The position numbers were made by a program, and so were the translations under genes. A stretch of DNA of 64,000 nt from Solanum dulcamara (lineage: Eukaryota > Streptophyta > Magnoliopsida > Solanales > Solanaceae): the NCBI RefSeq assembly GCF_947179165.1, contig NC_077238.1, forward strand, positions 39,795,793 to 39,859,792, written 5' to 3'. Shown in pieces: positions 34,705 to 47,147 of this stretch. The first letter of the stretch is position 1, and the number at the start of each line of letters is the position of its first letter. The notes under the pieces are model-generated. The model was not told the origin of the DNA. It did no database searches and saw only the letters and a program-made list of their open reading frames with translations.

Positions 34705-34985
34705 CGCGATAGTGGTGCGTCGCGCCATTGCAGCGCCAGGCCAATTATGCCTAAAACCTGTACACCTCGCAGTGGCGCGCCGTGCCAGAGACCAAACTAC
34801 TGAGGCATGTTTCTGGCGCGATAGTAGCGCGTCGCGCCCTTACAACGCCAAGGCCATTGTTCTTAATTTTGGGAATTTGGCCTGAAAAACCCTGCACAAC
34901 TTTTAGTGACGCGTCGCGCCAGGGACCAAACTACTGAGGCATGTTTCTGGCGCGATAGTGGCGTAACGCGCCCTTACAGCGCCAA
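34705..34985. repeat. CpG-dense GGCGCG/CGCGCC repeats
   Basis: Four clusters of TGGCGCG...GCGTCGCGCC separated by AT-rich text. The stretch starting GACCAAACTACTGAGGCATG repeats at 34,790 and 34,924 (134-bp period). Also in the 5' LTR (42,276-42,556). CpG density contrasts sharply with the surroundings. Confidence 0.8.
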
Positions 34986-35405
34986 GGCCATTTCCTCAGC
35001 AGTTGCAACTCAGGCCAAAAATGGAATTCCTGTCGTGCTAGTTCATCTTCGGATCGTCATATCTTTTGACTCCGAACTCCAAAATTTACGTTCTTAGTGG
35101 CGTTGGAAAGAAGACTCGACGGCCTTTAATTTTATAGGTCATGGGCCACCCAGATTGACGTCCTTCAAAAGGTAGGGTCGTTAAAAGTCGACCCTTATAC
35201 GAACTCATCCTAAACTTAGCCACGACGGATCCTTTGGACTTAGCTCGGTCCTAGGGGTCCATAATGACCCCACATCACCTCCCATGCCCTTAAATTTCTC
35301 AGGGACTCGGCTTAACTCAAGCACATACTTTGAAATAAATACGATGGGCCCCACACGTGAACAAAGAAGGCCCAAAACTTAGGGAAAATTTTGAGGGGTG
35401 TTACA

Positions 35406-35421
35406 TTATTTCCCCCTTGGG
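35406..35421 (-). other. Polypurine tract of the 10.1-kb element
   Basis: Plus strand TTATTTCCCCCTTGGG, i.e. CCCAAGGGGGAAATAA on the element strand, directly inside the LTR. Confidence 0.85.
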
Positions 35422-35549
35422 ATCATTTATCCTCGAATGACGAGCAACCAAGAATGGACTCGGGGTACAAATCACAATCAAAACTCTGTCATTCAATCAA
35501 TCAAATTCTCAATCAAATATCAATCAAAACTCAAAAGGGTACAAATGAA

Positions 35550-38500
35550 TTCGAGTCAAGGAAATGGTTATTACCTTCAATATCCTCCTCGGTAGGCATG
35601 AATAGATTTGGATATTTAGATTTCATGGCTTCCTCCACTTCCCACGTGGCTTCCTCCGCTGAACTTTGACTGAGGCGACTTCCTTGTTCCTCAATTTGCG
35701 AATTTGGCGATCAAGAATTTGGACTGGGACCTCTTCATAAGACAAGCTATCCTTGATTCCAACGCTGTCAATAGGGACTACCAACGAGGGATCGCCCAAG
35801 CACTTTTTCAACATTGAAATGTGGAACACCGAATGAATAGAAGCTAGCTCTGAGGGTAAGTCCAACTCATAAGCAACACTCCCGATCCGCCTCAAAAATT
35901 GGTACAGACCAATATATCGAGGACTAAGTTTCCCCTTCTTTCCAAACCTCATGACACCCTTTATGGGTGACACTTTCAAATACACCCAATCATCCACCTC
36001 AAACTCTAAGTCTTTCCTCCTCACGTCAGTGTAAGATTTTTGGCGGCTCTGGGCTGTCTTTAGCCTCTCTCGGATAACTCGTACCTTCTCCATGGCTTGA
36101 TGAACAAAATCGGGCCCAATCAACTCAGCTTCACCAACTTCAAACCACCCAATGGGCGATCTACACCTCCTCCCATACAAGGCTTCGTAAGGAGCCATTT
36201 GAATGCTTGCATGATAGCTATTGTTGTATGCAAACTCTATGAGAGGTAAGTGATCATCCTAATTCCCCTTGAAGTCAAGCACACACGCCCTCAACATATC
36301 TTCCAATGTCTGAATGGTGCGCTCTGCTTGGCCATCTGTCTGGGGATGGAAGGTAGTACTCAAGTTCACCTTCGAACCTAATCCCTTCTGGAAGGATTTC
36401 CAAAATTGGGAAGTGAATTGATCTCCTCTGTCTGAGATGATAGACAAAGGGACCCCATGCAATCTGACGATCTCCTGTATATACAACTTCGCATAATCTT
36501 CTGCGGTGTCAGTAGTCTTAACCGCCAAGAAGTGAGCTGATTTCGTCATTCTATCCATAATCACCCAAATGGAATCATGTTGCTTTCGGGACTTTGGCAA
36601 GCCTGTAATAAAGTCCATGTTGATCATCTCCCACTTCTATTCTGGAATTTCTATGTTTTAGGCTAAGACACATGGCCTTTGATGCTCAACCTTCACCTGT
36701 TGGCAATTCGGGCACTTGGAAATAAATACTGCAATATTTTTCTTCATCCCACTCCACTAATAGATTTCCTTCATGTCATGATACATTTTTGTGGAGCCTG
36801 GATGAATAGAGTACCTGGAACTATGCGCTTCGGCCATAATCCTCTCTCGAACATCATCGACATCCGGCACACATAATCTATTTTGGTACCTCAACACACC
36901 ATCTCCCCCTTTGGTGAAAACCATTACCTCTTGTTTGTGAACAATTCCCTTCAATTGGAGAAGGATGGGATCTTGGTCTTGCTTCTCCTTTACCTCTGCC
37001 ACAAGTGAGGACGTAGACCCATCCTGAATAGTAATTCTACCTTCATTGTTCTCTTCTAGATGAACTCCCAATCGGGCTAATCTGTGTACCTCTTTCGCCA
37101 ATTCTCTCCTTCCTTCCTCCATGTGGGCAGTGCTACCCATAGACAACCTGCTAAGAGCATCAGCAACAACATTAACTTTACCTGGATGGTAGAGGATGCT
37201 CATATCATAGTCCTTGAGTAGCTCAAGCCATCTCCTTTGCCTCAGGTTGAGTTCCTTTTGGCTAAAGACGTATTGCCAACTCTTGTGATCGGTGAATACA
37301 TCGATATGCACCCCATACAGGTAGTGGCGCCAGATTTTAAGTGCAAACACCATAGCCGCCAGCTCAAGGTCATGAGTTAGGTAATTCTTCTCGTGAACCT
37401 TAAGCTGTCTCGAAGCATAGGCTATCACCTTCCCCCTTTGCATCAACACACAACCCAAACCAATTCTGGATGCGTCACAATAGATCACAAAACCCTCTGT
37501 ACCATCAGGCAAGGTTAGAACAGGGGCAGTGGTTAGCTTAGTCTTTAATTTCTGGAAACTCTCCTCACAAGCCTCGGACCATTGGAACTTAGCCTTCTTT
37601 TGAGTCATCTTAGTCAATGGTGATGATATGGAGGAGAATCCCTCTACGAACCTTCGATAATAGCCAGCCAAACCCAAAAAGCTCCTTATCTCTGTCGGGG
37701 ATGTGGGTCTGGGCCAACTCTTCACTGCCTCAATTTTCTGAGCATCAACCTGAATACCATCTCCAGATATAATGTGGCCTAGGAAGGCCACTGATGCAAG
37801 CCAAAATTCACATTTGGAGAACTTTGCATATAATACCTGGTCTGTCAAAGTTTGCAAGACGACTCTAAGATGATGGGCATGCTCCTCCTCATTCTTGGAG
37901 TAATCCAGAATATCATTTATGAACACAATCACAAACATATCAAGATATGGCTTGAATACTCGGTTCATGAGATCCATAAAAGCGGTGGGGGCATTAGTCA
38001 ACCCAAAGGACATGACCAAAAATTCGAAGTGTCCATAATGAGTCCAGAAAGCAGTCTTCGGAATATCACATTCTCTCACCTTCAACTGGTGGTAACCGGA
38101 TCTCAAGTCTATCTTTGAGAAACACGTGGCACCCTGAAGTTGATCAAATAAATCATCTATTCTGGGGATAGGGTATTTGTTCTTTACTGTGACCTTATTC
38201 AGTTGCCTGTAGTCAATACACATTCTAAGAGACCCATCTTTCTTCCGAAAAAATAGGACCGGAGCTCCCCATGGCGAGACACTCGGCCTAATAAATCCCT
38301 TATCTAACAAGTCCTTCAACTGCTCCTTCAACTCTTTCAACTCGGCTGGGGCCATTCTATAAGGAGGAATTGAGATAGGCTGGGTATCAGGAAGAACATC
38401 AATTCCGAAGTCGATCTCCCTATCAGGAGGGAATCCAGGCAGATCTTCAGAAAAGACATCCAGAAACTCATTGACAATCGGACCAACTCAAGGGATGGAG

Positions 38501-39109
38501 ACTCAATATTATCACCTTTCACTCGGACAATGTGATAAACACACCCTTTTGAGATTAGCTTCCTAGCCCTAAGGTATGAAATAAACTTACCCTTAGGTGC
38601 AATCGGACTACCCTTCCACTCTATGACAGCCTCATTCGGGAATCTGAACATGACAATCTGAGTTCTACAATAAATAGAGGCATAACAGACATAGAGCCAG
38701 TCCATGCCAAGGATCACATCAAAGTCAACCATGTCCAACTCAACTAGGTCGGCCAGGGTATCCCTGTGATAAATGGACACAGTGCAATCTCTATAGACTC
38801 TCTCAGCTAAGACAGAATCATCGACAAGAGTCTAAAAGGCTCAAGAAGACGTTTAAGAATTTTATAGAATTTACTAGCCACATAAGGAGTCACAAAAGAT
38901 AGGGTGGCACCCGGATCCATTAATACATAACAATCAAAAGAAGAGACTCGAATCATACCCGTCACGACATTTCGAGAGTCTTCTTGATCTTGGCGACTAC
39001 CCATGGCATATAAACGGTTCGTACCTCCGCCGGTGCCTGAAGTAGTGCCCCTTTGATTACCTCTAGTCGGTGGTGCAGTGGTAGAATGTTGGGCCCTATT
39101 TCCCCCCAT
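35550..39109 (-). pseudogene. pol: Tekay/Del-like pol of the 10.1-kb element
   Basis: From 39,109 downward. Protease DCYVLMDPGATLSFVTP keeps its Asp. RT follows ([48 protein letters not shown]), with the dyad changed to N-D in [12 protein letters not shown]. RNase H ([21 protein letters not shown]) runs on in a long open frame of 532 codons (36,757-38,355). The integrase HHCC finger is intact ([18 protein letters not shown]), and so are DDE blocks MDFITGLP, SDRGDQFTS and AERTIQ. Then KVSPIKGVMRFGKKGKLSPR and a chromodomain-like ILDRQIRKLRNKEVASVKV. Frameshifts near 38,485 and 38,820 and near the end (35,668). In-frame stops replace expected Trp (EIY*WSG, PE*KWEM, GN*DDH) or Gln (LA*NIEI). Not functional as it stands. 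Confidence 0.93.
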
Positions 39110-40240
39110 TGGACACTCCCTCTAAAAATGGCCCATTTGGCCGCATTTATAACAACCAACCCTTCCCGCTCTACATTCTCCCCAGTAGAGCCTACCACAA
39201 TTACCGCATGATGGCTTCTCCCTCGCACCTTGACTTGCACTGGCCTGGGACTGAGAACCCTGGGGTCTAAAATTCTGACGACTCTGTCCCTGCCGATCAT
39301 ACCTGTTCTGCGGCATAGGTGCGTGGGCGGAAGACGAGGCATGATTGGGAGGCCTATTCTGGAAGAAGGATCTGTTGCCCTTGCTTTGCCTCAGTTCACC
39401 CTCAGGGCCCGCTGATTTTGCCTTCTTGCTTAGATGCTCCTCTCTGTATTTCCTTTTTTCATCCTCCACCTATTGAGCATACACCATTAGTCTATAAATA
39501 TCCATGTCCGAGATCAACAATGCCGCCTTGCACTCCTTCTTCACATGCCTCCCTAATCCGGAGATGAACTTCCTCATCTTTGACCGCACATCAGGAGTCA
39601 TTTCTGGAGCATACCTGGACAGTTGGATGAACTTCAGGCCATACTCCTTAACTGTCATTCCCTCCTGTTTCAGATTAACAAATTCCTCCACCTTCGCTTC
39701 CCTCAATTCTCGGGGAAAGAAGTGGTCAAGAAAAGCTCCCTCAAATTCGTCCCACCTAGCAGGTTCAGCATCTTCACCCCTACCTTGTTCCCACTGGTTA
39801 TACCAAATGTTTACCATATCTTTGAGTTGATAGGAAACCAACTCAACTCCCTCCACTTCCATAGCATGCATAGCTTTCAGGATTTTCCACATCTCATCGA
39901 TAAAGTTTTGGGGATCTTCATCGACCTTAGAACCCGTAAATGCCGGTGGATTCATCCTCAGAAAGTCTCTAATTCTAATGGCGGCAGATGGCTCCTGGGA
40001 ACTAGAGCTGAGAGTCGGCGAACTCTGATTACCACTTCGGGCAGCCATTAGTTGAGTGAGCATTGCAATTGCCCCTCGAAATTCGGCCTCTGATGTGGGT
40101 GCAGGTAGGGTAGATGGCACTTGAGGTGCCTCCGCATATCTCGCGGGTCGGTCTCTAGCCCTTGCTGGGCGTGCCTCTAATGGTGGCATCCCTGCATTAT
40201 TAACATTCCTCTGGGTAGCAGTACGTTTTGGAGGCATCAT
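39110..40240 (-). pseudogene. gag: Tekay/Del-like gag of the 10.1-kb element
   Basis: Starts at the ATG at 40,240 (MMPPKRTATQRNVNNAG; MPP-starts are usual in this family), about 200 bp inside the primer-binding site. Capsid core: MNPPAFTGSKVDEDPQNFID, WDEFEGAFLDHFFPRELREA and KEYGLKFIQLSRYAPEM. A TAG after YAQ (expected Gln) breaks the frame at 39,467-39,469. The CCHC zinc knuckle CYKCGQMGHF.REC keeps all four ligands, but a second TAG sits inside it. Both stops fit a single C-to-T change of CAG. Confidence 0.92.
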
Positions 40241-40437
40241 CTGTAACGTATAAATGCACGAATTAGAAGTGATGTTTCATAGAGTTTAACTCCATCGCAC
40301 GAATTCAGAGTATGAAGAAGTGAAACAATTCCTAATGTCCTATAGCCTCCTGCTTATAAGTGTGGTGCACAACACACCCATAAGCAAGACTCTACTAGAC
40401 ACGGCTTCATAGACTCCCTACGACACTTGAACTCTGG

Positions 40438-40449
40438 GCTCTGATACCA
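40438..40449 (-). other. tRNA-iMet primer-binding site
   Basis: Minus strand TGGTATCAGAGC, 4 nt from the 5' LTR edge at 40,454. Confidence 0.9.
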
Positions 40450-40453
40450 TGTT

Positions 40454-42092
40454 TGTCATGCCCCGAGAGGGTACCCTAGACGTGACCGGCACTTGAAAGC
40501 CATTTCTGGCCTTCAAGCGAACCACCTGATTCAGTCACCTCATCATTCAATCACACTCACCCAAAAGAGGGGTCAATCATAGCATACTATTCATATTTCA
40601 GGGCCGAAGGCCAAACATATTCAACCCAACAAAATAAGAAAAGATAGAACTCCTCAAAATAACAGTCCAACCTTCCCACACTCTAGTCTATGAAGCCTCT
40701 ATCAAAGTCTAGAAGGTGCCAATGACAAGTCCATGGCTACCAACAATTAAAATAAAAGAAATGACATCAAAACTGTACAAGAAGGCTCAATATCCTCCGG
40801 GAACTAGGAGGACTCACCAACTAGCTGGGAGTGTAAGTGGATCTTCAATGGAGCGCCGGTTGATGATCTCTGGTACCTGTTGCTGCATCATGAAACGATG
40901 CAGGCCAAATAGCGTCAGTACATGGAATGTACGAGTATGTAAAATGGACGGAGGAAACAATATCAAGAAAGCATCAATATCAACTCAGGAGATTTACTCA
41001 TGTATATATATACATAACAACTCACTCAAATGTCCTAAGTCCAACAAGAATAGTTTAGACAGGACTAACTCCTAAGCCACTTAACTCAACTGACTCGGAG
41101 CACTATGAAGGCCTAAATGGGAATTTCTCTTAACCGACAACCATCACCTATGAGCCGATGATAGTACAACAATCAGACGTTGTTGCCACGTCCGTCCATA
41201 TCTTGCCAAGGCATGAACGCCTCTCTAATCATGGATACCATCGATTAGTCAAGTCCTATCATTTCAGGACAATACAACTGGGAAATATCCGACTTTAACG
41301 GTTTGATCCCACGGGAAGCATCCGACTTTAACGGTTCCATCCCTCGGGAAGCATCTGACTTTAACGGTTCCATCCCCACCTACGTTGGCGGCATAGTTTC
41401 TGGGGTTTGAGTATGGACTATACTCTCACTCGCTTTGGTGCTCGATACTCCCCCCATGACTCCATGCTCATAAAACTCCTCTAATCATCTCAAATGAGCC
41501 CTCACGGCTAGTTTCATATGGTACATTACCACCTCATCAACTCGGTTCTCATTTTAATTAATTCAGCCGCAATGAAAAGTCTCATTTAAGACCTTGTCCA
41601 CTTGCCAATTCCTTCCTCATATCAACTCAATTAAGCCTCCTCTATATGAACATTCATGACATCTCCTCAAGGTTTAACACAACTCTATGACTTCAACTCA
41701 ACCATTCAAATAAAATAGCGCATTTAAGGAAATTGACTTAAACAACATACTCACATGGCTAAAGGGATCAACAAGACATAACAATAAGACATCTCCATCA
41801 ATTCATACTAACATGAAGGATTTTAAGAACTTCTTGGCTCAACAACATCAACACATATAGCATCATATAAATAGGAGACAAAGTTCATATAAACATACAC
41901 CATACCAAGAACTCTATTTTTCATGAATATCTAGCCTCAAGCAAGAATAGGGCACATGGGTGAACTTAGCCCATGTTTTGGATAGCCTTACATACCTTAG
42001 AATAGATGCTTGAAGAAACTTTGTTGTTGGGTCTTCAATGGAAGCTTGAGGTCTTGAAGCTCTTGGAACAATTCCTTGTTGGAAATGGAGAA

Positions 42093-42124
<32 letters not shown>

Positions 42125-42976
42125 GAGAGAGATAGGTTTCTAGGGCTTTTAGAGAGAGAGTGGGGGCTGAAGAAAATGATCCCAAAATAGTCTAGGGTGA
42201 TACATATATAATTTGGGGCAATCCCCAAATTGCCCCTTCTCAAAAGTTCCGGAAAATAGGCAAAAATGCACCTGGCGCGATAGTGGTGCGTCGCGCCATT
42301 GCAGCGCCAGGCCAATTATGCCTAAAACCTGCACACCTCGCAGTGGCGCGCCGTGCCAGAGACCAAACTACTGAGGCATGTTTCTGGCGCGATAGTGGCG
42401 CGTCGCGCCCTTACAACGCCAAGGCCATTGTTCTTAATTCTGGGAATTTGGCCTGAAAAACCCTGCACAACTTTTAGTGGCGCGTCGCGCCAGGGACCAA
42501 ACTACTGAGGCATGTTTCTGGCCCGATAGTGGTGCGTCGCGCCCTTACAGTGCCAAGGTCATTTCCCCAGCAGTTGCAACTCAGGCCAAAAATAGAATTC
42601 CTGTCGTGCTAGTTCATCTTCGGATCGTCATATCTTTTGACTCCGAACTGCAAAATTTACGTTCTTGGTGGCGTTGGAAAGAAGACTCGACAAAATTTAA
42701 TTTGATAGGTCGTAGGCCACCCAGATTGACGTCCTTCAAAAGGTAGGGTCGTTAAAAGTCGACCCTTATACGAACTCGTCCTAAACTTAGCCACGACGGA
42801 TCCTTTGGACTTAGCTCGGTCCTAGGGGTCCTTAATAACCCCACATCACCTCCCACGCCCTTAAATTTCTTAAGGACTCGGCTTAACTCAAGCACATACT
42901 TCGAAATAAATACGATGGGCCCCACACGTGAACAAAGAAGGCCCGAAACTTAGGGAAAATTTTGAGGGGTGTTACA
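40454..42976 (-). mobile_element. 5' LTR of the 10.1-kb element
   Basis: TGTCATGCCCC to GGGGTGTTACA, 2,523 bp, same length as the 3' LTR at an exact offset of 7,571 bp. Promoter-bearing copy. It repeats all internal features of the 3' LTR: hairpin 40,883-40,903, minisatellite, CpG repeats and the 60-bp block at 42,629-42,688. Confidence 0.94.
42202..42213 (-). promoter_or_regulatory. TATA-like element in the 5' LTR
   Basis: Minus strand AATTATATATGT lies upstream of the repeat-rich U3/R region in the element direction. Placement fits an LTR core promoter, but the start site cannot be told from sequence. Confidence 0.4.
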
Positions 42977-42981
42977 TTGAG

Positions 42982-43120
42982 AACTAAGAAGATCAATATG
43001 GTTAAATTGTAATGGAAACATCATTCGATGAAGGAAGCTCCATGGGAGACTGAGAAAGACATGCGAGACAAGTATCTTCAACTGTTCGACGAAACAGGTA
43101 CTACTTTATCTTTACTTTAG
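42982..43120 (+). pseudogene. pol: Old gypsy element: end of pol after the nested insertion
   Basis: After one copy of TTGAG the text reads TKKINMVKL, stop, WKHHSMKEAPWETEKDMRDK, YLQLFDETG and ends in a stop at 43,118. Joined across the insertion with ILDRDVRILR at 32,850-32,880, this forms a chromodomain-type tail, which shows the 10.1-kb element landed in this codon region. Confidence 0.9.
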
Positions 43121-43176
43121 CCCTGTTTTCCCTAGTTAGTCACTCGGGGATGAGTGATGAATAAATTGGTATCTAT

Positions 43177-45011
43177 TGTAATGACATATTTTTGTCGTTA
43201 GGGATAGACCAATAGAGAAAGATTTTCGGCCAGAAAACTTCAGGTAGTAATTTTGGAAAATTTGAGCCTTAGCCAGACTTGGATAAATTCTAAGTCAGGT
43301 GAAGCCTAGGTTAATCATGTGAATAATGGGAGGTCAAATCTATAATTTAATTGGACAAGCTGATAGCCAAAATGATACGGAGCCTTTACGGCATTGCAAA
43401 ATCGTATTTGGGCAAGTAAAACTCTCAAAATCGAATTTGGCGTGAAGGGTATAACTTTAATGTATCTTTGGAATGGGTGTGTTAAGAAATGGGGGCTTGG
43501 AGCACAAACTCCGAGCTCACTGTTTCCGCATATCCTGCTAGAGAGAGATTATTCCTACTAGAGAGGGGATGCCAAAGAAGGATTTGTCTCGCCAGAGCGG
43601 GACGGTCACGACTTAAGTCGTGAAAAAGATCAGAAATGATCTTTTCTGCAACAATCAGTTTTTAAAACCCCAAGAGGAGACCTAGGGCAATTTCCATTAA
43701 TTTTCCATGGATTTTCACGCTTAAGGTAAGGTTTTTACTCTCTAGATTCATACTTTAATTCTTAGAAACTAGAAGTATGAGTGGTAATTATTGGGGGAAG
43801 ATTTGAACAGAAAATCTATGGTGGGAAATAACACTAGGGTAAGGTTAGGATCACGGGTTTGGCCTAGGGAGTGAAATTGTATTATATTTCCTGATAGTTA
43901 GGTTATTGTATTGATCCTTGATATGTATTTAATGTTTTCTAGACTAAGAACGAGAAGAACGAAATCGAAAAGGAAAGGCTCTTGCATTCTAAGGTTGTGA
44001 CTTGAATTTGAGGTAGATAATGGTCTAGTTTCCCGTATGTGTTTCATATACTTGTTAATTTGCTTCATGATATGCATGTATGTATATAAATAGAGAAACA
44101 TGTTAGATTATGTGTGAAATGATCACTTGTTGTCCTGTTTGTATGATGAACTTGTTCTCAGTGATATAAATATTGTAAATACTGAATGTATTTGTTATTG
44201 TGGTACCTTTAGATCGGGTGTCACATTTGATACATAATTTGGATCGGTGTCACATTCTGATACATATTTGAATCGTGTGTCATATTCTGACATATAATTG
44301 GATCGAGGATCGCGTTCCAATACAAAGTAGATTTTTTGTAGGTCCCTTAAGAGGACCTTGGTGTGAAGTTATAGCATATGGAAGTTATTGAGTTGTGATA
44401 TTGCTGAATAATAGTTGAACTTGAGATTGGTTGACTTATTTTGTATATGTATATGTCTATTGTGTTGAATTTACTGATTTATGATCCGCTTACTAGCTAA
44501 CCGCGTGATCCTACCAGTACACCGTTGTCTTTGTGTACTGATACTACTCTTACTCTGCCTTTTTGTTGAGTACAGGGCATATTCAGCCGGTTGCGGAGAG
44601 ACCTCAGTTGGAAGATTAGAAGTTTGTTCAAAGTCCAAGGGTGAGCTATTCTATCATGTTGCCGTGAACTTTTCCATTAATCTCAGTCCTTCTTTCGGGA
44701 CTCAGATGTTTAGACACTGTTTTAGTATTTTGACTTCTATTTGGAAAGTATTTCCCTTTTGTTACATTAACACCGGTTAGAATTTTGGTACGGGCGACTT
44801 TCAGTTTCTAGGATGTGTTGACTTTCACATTTTCGTAGTTATTAAAATTGCTCGCTGAGTTTATGGAAACTCTATTAATTTCTGGTTATATTCCTGCTTC
44901 TGCAAGGTTTTTAATATTTATTTCTTAAATTGATAAGCTGGGTTATAGAAATGGTTCTCCCACTAGAATAAGTATTGTGGGTGCCAGTCACGACAGATCG
45001 TGGTCGTGACA
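43177..45011 (+). mobile_element. 3' LTR of the old plus-strand gypsy element
   Basis: Begins TGTAATGACAT 56 bp after the pol stop and ends GGTCGTGACA; 1,835 bp. Includes a ~30-bp minisatellite (44,217-44,330) and a GTAC...GTACTGATACTACTC motif (44,518-44,550). A reverse-oriented relative of its middle part lies at 56,575-56,835. Its 5' partner is missing. Confidence 0.85.
44217..44330. repeat. ~30-bp LTR minisatellite, 3-4 copies
   Basis: Units of GATCGGTGTCACATTCTGAT followed by ACATATTTG, diverging toward the end (GATCGAGGATCGCGTTCC). Confidence 0.8.
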
Positions 45012-46376
45012 TCTTTTCTCTTTGTTTATGATTTATCTTTTCTCTCCTTCTTTGAATGTGGCTTCAAAGCAATTGATACAAATTCATCGTATCAATTTTA
45101 GATATTTTATTATTTGTTTTTGGCTAGTATAGACTCTCAATGAGATTTGTGTATGCCTTATGCATATAGCAACGATATAATATTAGATTTTGAATTCATG
45201 AAAGTTATCATGTTCATCAATTGTCAAAACAAACATGCCTATTAAAATAGGAGTGTTACTGTATTAACTTCGTGCTAGATGGTCATCTTGATGGATAAGA
45301 CAATACCTAAAGGTCAGACTTTTCCTTTTTTTCTCTTCTTAATTCAATTTTATTTATTTATTTATTACAAAATTTTACGATTAATAAAAAAATTGAGGGA
45401 ATAAAATCGATAGTGAATTTAGCATGTGAATTTTTGGTGGAGAGAAATGATGGGAAAAGGGCTTAAAAGAAGAGAATTTTGAAAACGAAGGCCAAGTCTT
45501 TGATGATTTGATTGAGAGGAAAAAATGGAAAGATGACTTGAAATTTAGACGCACAAGATACATGCGCAAACAAATTGTGATTACAAAAAATATATTTTAA
45601 AATATTTTTTAATTTTTTTTATTATTTTGCGGTAAAATGTATGATTGATGTATCATAATTCTTGGTGATTACTCCTTCTACATTTGAAATTTTAATAGTA
45701 TCATTCATTTGAATGGAGTATATACAAGTCTAATTTAAGTATTTTAATTAAATCTGTAATTTTAATTCTATTTCATCTATTTTTTCTAATGAAAGTTTCT
45801 ATGTATCATATATATATATATATCCACATTCTTTTTATTCTTTTTTATTGTATTTATATTTTCTTAAATCCATACAATAAGAGTTGTGTATTAAGATGTT
45901 TATCTTTATTCTTAGTGACAGGACATATTGCCTCAAAATATTTAATATATTAAATTACAAAACTTGTGTCAGATAATAATAATAATCAGGATATCAATAC
46001 GTATTTAGCATTATCTAACTTAAATTATATCTAAATATATAATATTTTTGTAGATTTATTTTCAAAGGTATAATTGATTTAGTCTATGTCTTTAATGATA
46101 TTTTTTGAGTGGAGAGATTTTTAAACCACACTAAAAACAGAAGGCAAAAGCCGAGTTAAAATTTTTTTAAAAAATTAAAATGGTAGAAAATGGCATTACT
46201 CCAACTGTCGTAAATTCATTTATTGCGACTTTCGAGTTATTGTATTAATATAATCTTTTGTCATTAATTTTTTTGTCTAAGTTTTTAAAATTTAAATCTT
46301 TACAAAATGTGTTTAGGTTGAACTTAAAAACTTATTTATTTATTTATTTATTTTATCTTTTATTTTTCTTCTTGTT

Positions 46377-46932
46377 ATGCATCAAAATTGTTAAAAAGGA
46401 TATTACCATTTTCATGGTACATGAAATAGTATAAAACATGAATTGTGAGATGTATGAAGTAGTTTAAATTTTCTACATTAAATTTAAAAGAAATCGTCAC
46501 TAATGACTTTGAATTTTATAATGTTAACAGTTATTTTGATATTTTGTTTTATTTTTATTTTAAATTATGTCAATAATCCTAGACCCCCTTGTGGTATTTC
46601 ACTGGATATGTAGTTATTTGTTGTATGTCAGTAATATATAATTGATTTTTGTGTATTTTTATGAAATTTTATTTTATCATAGCAATTATAAGTTTATTTT
46701 CACTTTTTCTTTTTCTTACTATGCATGAAAATTGTAAGAAGGGATACTACCATTTTCATGGTACATGTAATAGTATAAATAAAATATGAATAATGAAATG
46801 TATTAAGTATTAGTTTAACTTTTCTACATTAAATTTAAGAGAAATCGTCATTAATGAATTTGAAATTTTATAATGTTAGCAATTATTTTAATATTTTGTT
46901 ATATTTTATTTTAAATTATGTCAATAATTCCA
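46377..46932. repeat. Direct duplication, 344-bp offset
   Basis: 46,377-46,580 and 46,721-46,932 are the same ~205-bp sequence (ATGCAT.AAAATTGT ... ACCATTTTCATGGTACATG ... AAATTATGTCAATAAT) with scattered differences and small indels. The homology extends a little upstream. Confidence 0.85.
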
Positions 46933-47147
46933 TATATATATATATATATGTATGTATCTTATATTTAAATTGTTATGTCGGAAAAAATACAGTTTAAAAT
47001 TAATTTCAACTTTATAGAGAAAAAATCAATTTTAGAAAAGATGAGTCGCTACTTAATTTTTTAAAGAAATTAAGAAAACTTAATTTAAAAGACCCTAACA
47101 GATTAAGTTTTAAAAATTCAGAGAAAAAGGCACGAGGTTCTTATTTC

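Larger units (their letters stand above)
32883..35405 (-). mobile_element. 3' LTR of the 10.1-kb element
   Basis: From TGTCACGTCCC to GGGGTGTTACA. Contains a hairpin (33,312-33,332), a 33-bp minisatellite, a GAA/AAG microsatellite, a TATA-like stretch near 34,632, CpG-dense repeats (34,705-34,985) and the 60-bp block (35,058-35,117). 34,062-34,760 is identical to the other LTR. Confidence 0.94.
32883..42976 (-). mobile_element. Complete Tekay/Del-like gypsy element, 10,094 bp
   Basis: Two LTRs of identical length (2,523 bp), polypurine tract, gag-pol and tRNA-iMet primer-binding site, all on the minus strand. Target duplication TTGAG at 32,878-32,882 and 42,977-42,981. By manual count the LTRs differ at about 70 of 2,523 positions (2.8%) with no indel, so it is the younger element of the nest. 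Structurally complete, but gag-pol carries several stops and frameshifts. Host site is the chromodomain coding of the older element. Confidence 0.95.

Noticed and set aside
34343..34744. 133-codon minus-strand open frame, present again at 41,914-42,315
   Set aside because: It lies in the LTRs, is identical only because the LTR tract is identical, and consists largely of Leu/Ser/Phe runs from the AAG microsatellite. Not a gene.
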